This document shows positions 36,089-44,912 of a stretch of DNA of 64,000 nucleotides, piece after piece; positions within the stretch are counted from its first letter, which is position 1, and each line of letters opens with the position of its first letter. Origin of the DNA: Nitrospira sp. UBA5699. GTDB taxonomy: Bacteria; Nitrospirota; Nitrospiria; Nitrospirales; Nitrospiraceae. The stretch spans positions 4,059 through 68,058 of the forward strand of contig DIHJ01000050.1 of assembly GCA_002420105.1 (NCBI GenBank), read 5' to 3'. The translations under genes and the position numbers were made by a program. The notes below the pieces were generated by a model. That model saw only the letters and a program-made list of their open reading frames with translations. It was not told where the DNA came from and made no database searches.

Positions 36089-36161
36089 CCTAGAATCCCA
36101 GAAGAGTTTGGATGGGGACGGAGACGGGGAACGGACGACCGATGTGTTTTCTCGAGAACCC

Positions 36162-36410
36162 TCAGGACGAAGAACTGTCTTCTTCCTCGTCAGGCGAGAA
36201 GGCATGAAGCCGCTTCTTGCCGTTCTTGTCCTGAACGAGCACTTCGACCTTGCGTTCGGCGTCCTCCAGAATTTTCAGGCAGCTCTTGGAGAGCCGGATC
36301 CCTTCTTCGAAGATCTTGAGAGACTCGTCGAGCGGAAGCTCGCCCTTTTCCAATTCGCCGACGATCGCTTCCAGTCTGGCCATGGCCTGTTCGAATTTTA
36401 CTCCGCCCAC
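36162..36410 (-). CDS. xseB: Exodeoxyribonuclease VII small subunit
   Basis: This 82-residue protein is XseB: FEQAMARLEAIVGELEKGEL, then LPLDESLKIFEEGIRLSKSC, with an acidic Ser-rich tail. Several copies wrap one XseA subunit to form the exonuclease that degrades single-stranded DNA from both ends. Start is GTG 36410 with GAGG upstream. It lies 59 bases after xseA. Confidence 0.94.
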   Translation of the reverse strand: MGGVKFEQAMARLEAIVGELEKGELPLDESLKIFEEGIRLSKSCLKILEDAERKVEVLVQDKNGKKRLHAFSPDEEEDSSSS

Positions 36411-36469
36411 GGTACGCCTCGTCCTTTCCTGAAACAGCGAGCCTCATTATACTCAGGACGACCCGGATT

Positions 36470-37843
36470 TCAAACCGATGAATCGGACAACACGCGCTTG
36501 ACCGAGCAGCAGAGTCGGCCCTCCGAGAGCCGCGCGACGACCTCCTCACCGACCCGGACATCCTGAGCCCGTCGGACAATCGTCCCGTCCTGTGCCTTCG
36601 ACAAAATACTATACCCTCGCCCAAGAATCGCCAGCGGGCTCAGGTTATTGAGCTGCGCGACCCGCGCCTCGACCTGCCTCCATCGAGTTGCGAGGGCGAC
36701 CGTCATTTGCCGTTCCAACCGCTTCACGAACTGCGGCACCATGGCCAGACCGTTCTTCACCAGCAGAATCGGATTCAGCGAGGCCAGCTCCCGTTGCCTC
36801 TCCTGCACCAGCCCGCGAGCGGCTGCGACTCGAAGCCGTACGAGGTTCCGCATACGGTCGGTCATGTCATCGGTGCGCTGCGATTCTTCCTGAATCCGGA
36901 ACCGGACGTGGGTCAATCCACGCCGGGAGGACTCCAGCCGTTGATGTTCGAGCACGCAATGACGGAGCGTGGCCTGCCCGACCCGTTCCGTGAAATCCCG
37001 AATTCGTTCCACTACATCCGCTAAGACGGGAACCACTGACTCCGCCGCGGCCGACGGAGTCGGCGCCCGATGGTCGGCGGCAAAATCCGCCAGCGTCACA
37101 TCAATCTCATGTCCGACGGCGGACACGACCGGAATCCGTGATGCCGCGATCGCGCGGACGACGACTTCCTCATTGAAACTCCAAAGATCTTCCAACGATC
37201 CCCCGCCGCGGCCAACGATAATCACGTCGGCAACCCCCTGATCATTCAGCAATGCCAACGCATCCGCAATCTGTCTTCCCGCCCCCTCTCCCTGGACCGA
37301 CACGGGAGCCACAATGACATGGAGTATGGGCCACCGCCGTTGGAGCACGGTAAGGATGTCCCGAATTGCCGCCCCGGTCGGCGAGGTCACCACACCGACG
37401 GTTCGAGGAAACATCGGCAACGGTTTCTTTCGGCTCTCATCGAACAATCCTTCCGCCGCGAGCCTCTCTTTCAGTTGTTCGAACGCCAACTGAAGCGCGC
37501 CGATCCCCTTCGGCTCCAGCGTATCAATCACGATCTGGTATTCGCCCCGCGGCTCATACACCGTCAGCCGCCCCCGCACGATCACCTGCATGCCTTCCTG
37601 CAGGGCAAACCGCACACGCAAAGCGCTCGATCGAAACAGCACCGCACGAATCTGGCTCGACTCGTCCTTCAGGGTACAATACACATGCCCCGATCCGGGC
37701 ATGCGAAGATTCGAGATCTCCCCTTCGAGCCAGAGATCGGGGAACGCCGATTCGATGGAGTTACGGATGAAACCGGTGAGTTCGGAAACGGTCAGTATGG
37801 GCCTGGCGGAACCGGACGGCGTCTGATGGCTCCTGGCGGGCAT
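36470..37843 (-). CDS. xseA: Exodeoxyribonuclease VII large subunit
   Basis: This 457-residue catalytic subunit has the N-terminal OB-fold (LTVSELTGFIRNSIESAFPD, GSGHVYCTLKD), the catalytic core with VVTSPTGAAIRDIL and VIIVGRGGGSLEDLWSFNEE, and AVGHEIDVTLADFAADHRAPTPSAAAE, followed by a long coiled coil (about 270-400) and a C-terminal region (SPLAILGRGYSI). Length is normal. It starts 3 bases after the ymdB stop, so ymdB-xseA are co-transcribed. It works in mismatch and recombination repair. Confidence 0.96.
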   Translation of the reverse strand: MPARSHQTPSGSARPILTVSELTGFIRNSIESAFPDLWLEGEISNLRMPGSGHVYCTLKDESSQIRAVLFRSSALRVRFALQEGMQVIVRGRLTVYEPRGEYQIVIDTLEPKGIGALQLAFEQLKERLAAEGLFDESRKKPLPMFPRTVGVVTSPTGAAIRDILTVLQRRWPILHVIVAPVSVQGEGAGRQIADALALLNDQGVADVIIVGRGGGSLEDLWSFNEEVVVRAIAASRIPVVSAVGHEIDVTLADFAADHRAPTPSAAAESVVPVLADVVERIRDFTERVGQATLRHCVLEHQRLESSRRGLTHVRFRIQEESQRTDDMTDRMRNLVRLRVAAARGLVQERQRELASLNPILLVKNGLAMVPQFVKRLERQMTVALATRWRQVEARVAQLNNLSPLAILGRGYSILSKAQDGTIVRRAQDVRVGEEVVARLSEGRLCCSVKRVLSDSSV

Positions 37844-37846
37844 GCC

Positions 37847-38626
37847 TCAGTCGAGAATGCGAAGGCGTTCGATGGACAGGGCCTTGCCGATCCGCGCGTC
37901 GAGTTCGATGAGGACTGCGCAGAACACGGTCGGACCGGACGCCACCTCAAACCGGCGCGGCATACCGGTCAGGAACTTCTCGATGGCCAGCTCTTTCCTG
38001 ACTCCGATCACGCCATGGAGCGGCCCGGTCATTCCGATATCCGTCAGATACGCCGTGCCCTTGGGAAGAATCTGTTCATCGGCCGTCTGTACATGCGTAT
38101 GAGTTCCGACGACGGCGGTCGCCTCTCCGTCAAGATAATGCCCCATAGCCATCTTCTCCGACGTGGCCTCCGCGTGCATATCGACGACCACCGCCGCAAC
38201 TCGCTGCTTCAGCTTGGCCATTTCTCGCCTGGCAGTTTGAAACGGGCAATCCAGTGTCGGCATATAGGCACGGCCCATCAGCTGAAGGATGCCCAATTCT
38301 TCGCCGCCCGGCGTCTCGATCACCACACTGCCCTGCCCCGGGACGCCTTCCGGATAATTGGCCGGCCGGAGCAGGCGCCGCTCACGAGGAAAGTACTCCA
38401 GAATCTCTTTCTTGTCCCACGCGTGATTGCCGGTTGTAACCGCCGACAAGCCCAGTTCAAACAACTCTTCGGCCAGCTCAGGGGTGATCCCGAATCCGCC
38501 CGCCACGTTTTCGCCGTTCCCGATGACGAGGTCGACGTTGCGCTGGGAGACCAGGCGGGGGAGAGCCCTGGCAACGGCGCGACGACCTGGTTCTCCCATA
38601 ATATCTCCGATATAGAGGACCTTCAT
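37847..38626 (-). CDS. ymdB: YmdB family metallophosphoesterase (TIGR00282)
   Basis: This 259-residue protein has the binuclear-metal motifs of YmdB: GDIMGEPGRR at the N-terminus, IGNGENVAGGFG, TGNHAWDKKEI and VGTHTHVQTADE. B. subtilis YmdB is a phosphodiesterase acting on 2',3'-cyclic nucleotides and affects biofilm and motility choices. Here its ATG overlaps the rny stop (ATGA). Linkage of rny and ymdB is conserved in many phyla and suggests a shared RNA-related role. Confidence 0.93.
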   Translation of the reverse strand: MKVLYIGDIMGEPGRRAVARALPRLVSQRNVDLVIGNGENVAGGFGITPELAEELFELGLSAVTTGNHAWDKKEILEYFPRERRLLRPANYPEGVPGQGSVVIETPGGEELGILQLMGRAYMPTLDCPFQTARREMAKLKQRVAAVVVDMHAEATSEKMAMGHYLDGEATAVVGTHTHVQTADEQILPKGTAYLTDIGMTGPLHGVIGVRKELAIEKFLTGMPRRFEVASGPTVFCAVLIELDARIGKALSIERLRILD

Positions 38627-40191
38627 TTGGCGTACTCGACGTAACGGCTCTCGCGAATAACAGTCACTTTGATCTGACCGGGATAGGTCAGCTCCTGCTC
38701 GATCTTCTTCGCCAGATCCCGGGACAACTGAAAGGACTCGCTGTCCGTCACATCTTCCTGGCGGACGATTACGCGGATCTCCCGCCCCGCTTGAATCGCG
38801 TAGGCTTTCTGGACGCCCTTCTGCGCATGGGCCAGCGACTCCAACTTCTCCAGTCGCTTGACGTATGACTCGAGGGCTTCGCGCCTGGCGCCCGGCCGCG
38901 CCGCCGACAGGGCTTCCGCGGCCGCCACGAGCACCGATTCCGGGCAGATCGGCTCCACCTGTTCATGGTGAGCCGCAATGGCATTGACGATCTTTTCGCT
39001 TTCGCCGTACTTCTTGGCGATTTCGGCCCCCAGCATGGCGTGCGGTCCTTCTTCTTCATGGCTGACCGCCTTGCCGATATCGTGCAGCAAGGCCCCCCGT
39101 CTGGCCAATCGCACGTCCAGGCCCAGTTCGGAGGCCATGATCCCGCAAATGTAGGACGCTTCCCGCGCGTGATAGAGGTTGTTCTGTCCGTAGCTGGTCC
39201 GATACTTCAGCCGGCCCAGCACCTTGATCAGCTCCGGATGGAAGTCCGAGAGGCCGAGCTCGAAGATAATCTTTTCGGCCTCTTCATACATCAGCTTGTC
39301 GATGTCGGCTTTGACCTTCTCGACGATCTCCTCGATCCTGGTCGGATGGATGCGACCGTCGTGCATCAGCCGCTCGAGCGAGACTTTTGCGATCTCCCGC
39401 CGCAAGGGGTCGAACCCGGATATAATCACGGCCTCCGGCGTTTCGTCGATGATCAGGTCGATGCCGGTGGCGGCTTCGATCGCCCGGATATTGCGCCCTT
39501 CCCGGCCGATGATGCGGCCCTTCATCGCGTCGTTGGGAATCGGCACGACGGAAATCGTGGACTCCGAAACGTAATCACGCACGACCCGCTGGATGGAGGT
39601 CGTGATGATTTCACGGGCTTCCCGCTCCGCGTTCTCTCTCGCCTCTTCCAGCGTCCGCTTGGCAATGCCGGCGGCATCCAGGCGCGCCTGGCTTTCCATT
39701 TCCTGGAGCAGGTGTTTCTTCGCTTCGTCGGCCGTCATCCCCGCCACGCGCTCCAGCGCCTCGCGATGCTCTTTCTCCGCCTGTGCGCAGGCAAGCTCCT
39801 TCGCCGTCAGTTTTTCTTCGCGCCGTCCCAACTCCTGTTCGCGTTTCTGAGCATCGACATCGCGCTTATCCAGCACACTGATGCGTTTATCGATGGCTTC
39901 CTCTCGTTGTACAAGGCGCTTCTCAGCCGTGGAAAGCTCGGCCAACTTGGATTTCTGCTCTTTTTCCGATTCCGCTTTGGATTGGAAGACCAGATCCTTG
40001 GCTTCAAGTCTGGCTTCCTTAATGATATTTTCCGCTTCACGCTGCGCGTTCTGGACGATGTGGCGAGCCTGCTCCTCTTCCTGAGCCCTCTTCGCGGACG
40101 CTGACGACCGGCGAATGACTTCATAGAGCCCGATGCCCAGCAATGCCCCCACCAACCCGACGAAGGTGTAGACGACAATGGAGGTCGACAT
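38623..40191 (-). CDS. rny: Ribonuclease Y
   Basis: This protein of about 522 residues has an N-terminal membrane anchor (about 3-22), a long coiled coil (about 25-190), a KH domain (GRIIGREGRNIRAIEAATG) and an HD domain with HDIGKAVSHE and IAAHHEQ. It is the membrane-bound endonuclease that starts mRNA decay in many bacteria without RNase E. ATG 40191 follows AAAGGGG; a GTG six codons earlier is less likely. It overlaps ymdB by four bases downstream. The 580 bases between it and zapA are treated separately. Confidence 0.96.
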   Translation of the reverse strand: MSTSIVVYTFVGLVGALLGIGLYEVIRRSSASAKRAQEEEQARHIVQNAQREAENIIKEARLEAKDLVFQSKAESEKEQKSKLAELSTAEKRLVQREEAIDKRISVLDKRDVDAQKREQELGRREEKLTAKELACAQAEKEHREALERVAGMTADEAKKHLLQEMESQARLDAAGIAKRTLEEARENAEREAREIITTSIQRVVRDYVSESTISVVPIPNDAMKGRIIGREGRNIRAIEAATGIDLIIDETPEAVIISGFDPLRREIAKVSLERLMHDGRIHPTRIEEIVEKVKADIDKLMYEEAEKIIFELGLSDFHPELIKVLGRLKYRTSYGQNNLYHAREASYICGIMASELGLDVRLARRGALLHDIGKAVSHEEEGPHAMLGAEIAKKYGESEKIVNAIAAHHEQVEPICPESVLVAAAEALSAARPGARREALESYVKRLEKLESLAHAQKGVQKAYAIQAGREIRVIVRQEDVTDSESFQLSRDLAKKIEQELTYPGQIKVTVIRESRYVEYAK

Positions 40192-40771
40192 AGCACTGAC
40201 CCCTTTCACGATCGAAGCCGAAGAGTCCTCTCCGGCCTCGCACAGGAGGATACCGCAACTAGTTGTGCGGGGAACGCAGCGGGGAGACGAACGAGCGGAA
40301 GAGGATGGTCGACCGACGGCTGACGAACCTATACCGAGTCACGACTCCGGAAGGATGCGCGTGTTGCTGGGATTTGAGAACGAGCCGGCCCCCGTACCGA
40401 GACCCCCCTCTCTGCTTGGGCAAAGCGCCTCACACGTCTTGTCCGAGCGCCCACGGAACGCACCGGCAGGAGCAGCAGCCTGTTGCCGCTGAACTCGGCT
40501 CCGGTCGGCAGCACGGACTCCACGAGTCTCCCCAGCGTGGCAGCGAGGGTCGACAGAAGAAGCATGACTCCTTGCACAGCTCTCCATTCTTTCAACGGCA
40601 CCAGCATCACCACTCCCGCATCTATTCCTATCCTGGAAACGAAACCGTGTCCCGGAATTTCAACCGGTTCGAGATTGACCTGATCCTCATCCCTGTCGTC
40701 GTATGAACTGCCTCCCGACACACACATTTAGTGTAACAATATCAAACGCCTACGGCTCTTTGCAAGGGCAA
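40192..40771. other. 580-base gap between rny and zapA; possible leaderless ORF or structured RNA
   Basis: No recognisable gene. A minus-strand promoter lies at its zapA end (40765-40736), and a 132-codon minus frame (40727-40329) begins at ATG only about three bases after the predicted transcript start. That frame has some hydrophobic character (GVVMLVPLKEW, VMLLLSTLAATLG) but unusual AGG/AGA/ATA codons and no family likeness. In many bacteria the DNA next to zapA holds 6S RNA and a 5-formyl-THF cyclo-ligase gene; I cannot identify either here by eye. Confidence 0.45.
40736..40765 (-). promoter_or_regulatory. Sigma-70 promoter between zapA and rny
   Basis: Minus-strand TTGCAA (40765-40760) and TATTGT (40741-40736) are separated by 18 bases. 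It sits a few bases after the zapA stop and would start a transcript across the gap into rny. Confidence 0.5.
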
Positions 40772-41068
40772 TCATCGAAACAGCGAGGTCGGAACCTGTT
40801 CCTCGATCGACTCCATCAACGACACCATTCGCCGCTCGACGTCCGCTTCGCCTTGCGCCCGCTTTTTCTCCGCCTCGAATAGCTGGTGCGCCAGGTTCAA
40901 GGCGGTCAAGACGGCCAATTTCGAAGGAGTCGTCGTGTTCATTCCCTCCGCCAACTGGCGCATCTGTCCGTCCACAAAGCCCGCCAGCCGGCGCACGTAC
41001 GCCTCATCCGCATCGCCTCGAATCGCATACCGCTGGCCGTAGATTTCGACATCCGTCGTCTTAGTCAA
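40772..41068 (-). CDS. zapA: Cell division protein ZapA
   Basis: This 98-residue protein has the ZapA fold: VEIYGQRYAIRGDADEAYVR, then a helical region with LAVLTALNLAHQLFEAEKKR. ZapA bundles FtsZ filaments at the division site. The start is almost certainly TTG 41068, seven bases after GGAGG and inside the end of zapB (8-base overlap). The longer frame upstream of it only shadows zapB. ZapA and ZapB are thus translationally coupled. Confidence 0.9.
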   Translation of the reverse strand: MTKTTDVEIYGQRYAIRGDADEAYVRRLAGFVDGQMRQLAEGMNTTTPSKLAVLTALNLAHQLFEAEKKRAQGEADVERRMVSLMESIEEQVPTSLFR

Positions 41069-41315
41069 AGGCCACCTCCTTGCGTTCTTCAAAGCATTCC
41101 AACAGCTCGATATCGCCGAGCACTTTCTCAATGCGCGTCTTGATGTCGCCCCGTTCCCGTTCCCAGCGCCGATTTGAGTCGCTTTCTTCGGTCAACCGCT
41201 GGCGCGTGGCCTTGAGGTCCTCCTCAAGGCTGGCGTTCTTTCTTTTCAGCTCATGAACGAGTTTGACCAGATCCTTCACCCGCGTTTCCAACGCATCCAA
41301 CCGATCCAATGCCAT
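41061..41315 (-). CDS. zapB: ZapB-like coiled-coil division protein
   Basis: This 84-residue protein is almost all coiled coil (LDALETRVKDLVKLVHELKR to about residue 70), like ZapB or other FtsZ-ring-associated small coiled-coil proteins. The call rests on that shape and on its position directly before zapA. It starts the minus-strand run zapB-zapA-rny-ymdB-xseA-xseB-tlyA-epimerase. Confidence 0.78.
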   Translation of the reverse strand: MALDRLDALETRVKDLVKLVHELKRKNASLEEDLKATRQRLTEESDSNRRWERERGDIKTRIEKVLGDIELLECFEERKEVAFD

Positions 41316-41393
41316 GCTTCAATTCTCCTCGATTGCCCCTACAAATTGTGGGGCACTATAGAAATTTGCCCACATCTTGTCAAGAAAGGAGGG

Positions 41394-43655
41394 TTAGAAA
41401 CTCGCCCCCAGCCGGACGTATTCCCGGTAACTTCGCAGGACCCGTTTCACGTATTGCCGGGTTTCCTGATAGGGAATCAATTCGACGAACTCATCCTGGC
41501 TCTGATCACGGTACTGGTCGATCCAGTTCGCGACCGCGATCGGCCCCGCATTGTAGGATGCGATCGTGTAGACCAGATTTCCCGAAAACTGTTCGAGCAA
41601 CTGCTCGACATAGCGCACGCCGATTCGGATGTTCGTTTCCTGGTCGAACAGATCGTCCCGCTCCACCGCCGGCAACCCCACCCGCTGCGCCACATTGTTC
41701 GCCGTCGCCGGCATCACCTGCATCAGACCGATCGCGCCGACGCGCGAAACCGCCTTGACATCGTATTGGCTTTCTTCCCGAATGATCGCGGCGATCAGAT
41801 AGGGATCGACGCCTTTCGCCCCTTGGAGCCTGATCGTCGGCAGCAACCCGGTCGGATAGGCCACGTTCCAGAGAGCCGGCGCCACGGTTCCGCCGCTCCG
41901 TTCCAACTGCTCGCGGAATCGCGCCCGCGTCAGGCGGAGCGCCTGGTGATAGGCCCCGACTTCGTTGAGCATCGTGGACAGGGCAACCAGGACGTCAGGG
42001 TGACGGGCGTACCGCTCCGTCAGCATGGCCACCTCGCGGGCCGCATCGGCATCCAACCCCAGGGTTTTCAGCTCAATGGCGCGGCGATACGCCGTGTGCT
42101 GTTCGATGTCGCTGCGGGTGACGACGGGTTGTGCCTGCTCGCCGTTCGTCGACGGCACGGACGCGGCGGGAGGGATCTCCGCGGGCGTCTCCGCGCCATC
42201 CGGAATCGTCGTCCGTTCCCGCGCGAGCTGACAATAATAGGTGTGTCGGTACCGATCGCAGACCCGGCGGTAGAGATCCTGCGCCTGCGGCTGTCGGCTC
42301 TGCTCCGCGGCGCGGGCCAGCCAATAGAGCGCCTGGGGCTCGAACTCGCCGTCGTGCTGTTCGGTGAGGGCCCGCAAGACCTCGGCGGCTTCCCGGTAGC
42401 GCCCGGTCCGGTAGTACACCCAGCCGACACGCCACTGGGCTTCCGCCCGTTGGGACGAGGGCTCCCCGCTCTTGGCGACATGCCGATACCGCGCAATAGC
42501 CTCGTCGAACTGCTTCTGGTCTTCCAGCCAGATGCCCGCGAAGAGACCGATCTGTCCCTTCTGTTCCGGCGAAAGAGACGAAGAAAGCGCCGTACGCGCG
42601 AGGTCCAGCAACTTGTCCCCCTGCCCCTGCCGAAGATACACGCGGGCCAACCACACCGAAGCTTCGCGCGACTCCTGCCCTCCGTCCTTGAGCAGAGCGC
42701 GGAAGGTGTCGCGCGCCTGGTCATATTGCTTGAGGCGGACCTGCGCGATTCCCAGTTTCAGCCTCGCCTCGTCGCGCCGGGGGGAATGCGGATCCATCGC
42801 GAGAAATTTCTTGAGCTCTTCGATCGCTTCGACATGGAAGGCTTGCGCGAGATAGGCCTGCGCGCGACTGAACCGCTCGGCCGCCTGCACGGTCCATGGC
42901 TCGCCTCCCAGATTCGACGCCAGCAGGGCTTCCGCTTCTCTGGCTTCCGGCTGGTACGGAAACCGAACCCACAACTGCTTCAACGTCTCACGGCCTTCCG
43001 CAATGTGATTCTCCCGCAGCTGACAGGCACCCCGGCGCAAATAGGCTTGCGCCGCGCCCGGCTCCTTGTCGCTCAACGCCACCGCTCTGTTCAACCAGGT
43101 CATCGCCTCCGGACAGCTTGCGGCTTGATACCATGCCTCGCCGGTCCGGTAGGCGGCCTTCGTCAGGATGTTCGAATCCGGAACGGCCGTCGGAATGCTC
43201 TCCAGCATGATCGCCGCCTGTTTGGCATCGCCGAGATTCAACATCGCTTCTCCGATCCAGAGACGAATGTAGTCATCCAGGACGGGAAAATCGCGCTGTG
43301 CGCCGCGGAGAAATTCGATCGACACGGCAGGATTGCGGTCCAGCAACAGCACCCCGGAGAGCACTCCCGCCCGCTTCGCCCAGATGGTGGCGGGAAACCG
43401 TTCCATCAAACGCTGGAGCCGCTCGAGTTTGAGCGCCAGCACCTGTTCTTTCGTGAGAACCTTGCCGAGCCGTTCTTTGGGAAGCGCCGCCGCCTGATAA
43501 CAGGCTTCCGGCTGATCGCAGCGCTCGCTTTCGTCCGGCGGGAGAACGGAAGGGGCTCCCATCGCGCCGGACGGAGACATGAGCGCTCCGGCGAGCCAGC
43601 AGCCGAAGGCAAGACAGAGATGCCGGGAGAATGATCGGGCCGGGCCGTCGCGCAC
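41394..43655 (-). CDS. Soluble lytic murein transglycosylase with TPR repeats (Slt70-like)
   Basis: This protein of about 753 residues has a signal peptide (about 1-34), a long alpha-helical superhelix with TPR-like repeats (about 60-560) and a C-terminal SLT domain. The catalytic Glu lies in AAIIREESQYDVKAVS, with GLMQVMPATA, the RIGVRYVEQLL segment and ASYNAGPIAVANW. It cleaves glycan strands in the periplasm. GTG 43655 is chosen because GAGGAGG precedes it at ideal spacing and a signal peptide follows; a start 14 codons upstream adds no signal. Divergent from rlmN. Confidence 0.92.
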   Translation of the reverse strand: MRDGPARSFSRHLCLAFGCWLAGALMSPSGAMGAPSVLPPDESERCDQPEACYQAAALPKERLGKVLTKEQVLALKLERLQRLMERFPATIWAKRAGVLSGVLLLDRNPAVSIEFLRGAQRDFPVLDDYIRLWIGEAMLNLGDAKQAAIMLESIPTAVPDSNILTKAAYRTGEAWYQAASCPEAMTWLNRAVALSDKEPGAAQAYLRRGACQLRENHIAEGRETLKQLWVRFPYQPEAREAEALLASNLGGEPWTVQAAERFSRAQAYLAQAFHVEAIEELKKFLAMDPHSPRRDEARLKLGIAQVRLKQYDQARDTFRALLKDGGQESREASVWLARVYLRQGQGDKLLDLARTALSSSLSPEQKGQIGLFAGIWLEDQKQFDEAIARYRHVAKSGEPSSQRAEAQWRVGWVYYRTGRYREAAEVLRALTEQHDGEFEPQALYWLARAAEQSRQPQAQDLYRRVCDRYRHTYYCQLARERTTIPDGAETPAEIPPAASVPSTNGEQAQPVVTRSDIEQHTAYRRAIELKTLGLDADAAREVAMLTERYARHPDVLVALSTMLNEVGAYHQALRLTRARFREQLERSGGTVAPALWNVAYPTGLLPTIRLQGAKGVDPYLIAAIIREESQYDVKAVSRVGAIGLMQVMPATANNVAQRVGLPAVERDDLFDQETNIRIGVRYVEQLLEQFSGNLVYTIASYNAGPIAVANWIDQYRDQSQDEFVELIPYQETRQYVKRVLRSYREYVRLGASF

Positions 43656-43775
43656 AGGATCCTCCTCGCTTCTACCATATATAACAGTGTCGCTCATCCC
43701 TTGCCAGCGGAGGGCCCAGGCCCGACGCTCGCAGCGCTCCTTGTTCCACTTTTTCCCGCTGTGTTAGGCTGCTTC

Positions 43776-44882
43776 ATGCGCGACATCACCACACCGGTTG
43801 CAGCCTCCCCGGCGCCGTTGAACCTCATGAACCTTGACGAGCAGGCCATGGCTCGCCTGGTCCTGCAAGCCGGATGGCCGGCATACCGGACCGGCCAGAT
43901 CCTGCGCTGGCTCTATCAACGGCGGGTACGGACGATCGGCCAGATGACCGATTTGAGCCGGGCCGACCGCGCCCGGTTGGCGAGCCTGGCCGTGATCGGA
44001 CGGGCCGCCGACTGTACCGTCTTCCGTTCCTCCGATCGGACGAGAAAGCTGGTCTTGGCTCTCGAGGACGGACTCAGCGTCGAAACCGTCCTGATTCCCG
44101 ACGAAGAGCGGCTCACGCTGTGCGTCTCGACACAGGTCGGCTGCACCCTGGACTGCGGCTTCTGCCTGACGGGCACCATGGGATTGAAGCGCAATCTCAA
44201 GCCGCATGAAATCATCGAACAGGTCCTGACCGCCCAGGATCAGCTGGATGCGGGTGAACGCGTGACCAACATGGTCTTCATGGGCATGGGAGAGCCTTTG
44301 GCGAACCTTGACGCGCTCTCCGAAGCCATCCGGCGGCTGACCAACAAGAACTGGGGACTCGGGTGGTCGCCGAGACGCATCACCGTTTCGACCGCCGGGC
44401 TCGCATCGCGGCTCAATGACGTGGCGCCCCTCGGGGTGAATCTCGCGATTTCCTTGAATGCCACGACCGACGAACAGCGCGCGAGCCTGATGCCGGCGGT
44501 CAACGGCATTGCCTCGCTTAAAACGCTTCTGGCCGCCTGCCGGCGCTATCCGCTCCCCCCGAACAGACGGCTGACATTCGAGTACGTGCTCCTGGCCGGC
44601 GTCAACGATCAGGAGGCCGACGCCCATCGGCTCGTCAAGCTGATCCGCGGCCTGGCGTGCAAGGTCAACCTGATTCCCTTCAATCCGTTTCCCGGCAGCC
44701 GCTTTGAGCGGCCCTCCGACCGGACCGTGCTGGCCTTTCAATCCATCCTCCGGAGCGCCGGCCTCGACGTGTTCATCCGAAAAAGCCGCGGGCGCGACGT
44801 CCTCGGCGCGTGCGGGCAACTCGGGAATCTCGATCCGGCGCGGCGGGAGCGAACCTTGACACAAATTGAATCGCGTTGTTAG
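43776..44882 (+). CDS. rlmN: 23S rRNA (adenine2503-C2)-methyltransferase RlmN
   Basis: This 368-residue radical SAM enzyme has the CxxxCxxC motif in VGCTLDCGFCLTGTMG, RNLKPHEIIEQV, NMVFMGMGEPLAN, VSTAGLASRLND and a C-terminal catalytic Cys region (RGRDVLGACGQL). It methylates A2503 of 23S rRNA and A37 of some tRNAs. ATG 43776 was chosen because the residues before it do not match the family. A strong promoter for the next gene lies inside its last codons. Confidence 0.95.
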   Translation: MRDITTPVAASPAPLNLMNLDEQAMARLVLQAGWPAYRTGQILRWLYQRRVRTIGQMTDLSRADRARLASLAVIGRAADCTVFRSSDRTRKLVLALEDGLSVETVLIPDEERLTLCVSTQVGCTLDCGFCLTGTMGLKRNLKPHEIIEQVLTAQDQLDAGERVTNMVFMGMGEPLANLDALSEAIRRLTNKNWGLGWSPRRITVSTAGLASRLNDVAPLGVNLAISLNATTDEQRASLMPAVNGIASLKTLLAACRRYPLPPNRRLTFEYVLLAGVNDQEADAHRLVKLIRGLACKVNLIPFNPFPGSRFERPSDRTVLAFQSILRSAGLDVFIRKSRGRDVLGACGQLGNLDPARRERTLTQIESRC

Positions 44883-44885
44883 CAT
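44856..44885 (+). promoter_or_regulatory. Sigma-70 promoter for the M16 protease pair
   Basis: Consensus TTGACA (44856-44861) and TAGCAT (44880-44885) are separated by 18 bases, inside the 3' end of rlmN and 27 bases before ATG 44913. Confidence 0.5.
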
Positions 44886-44912
44886 GCATCGTCGCGTTTC
44901 TCACCACCGAAC

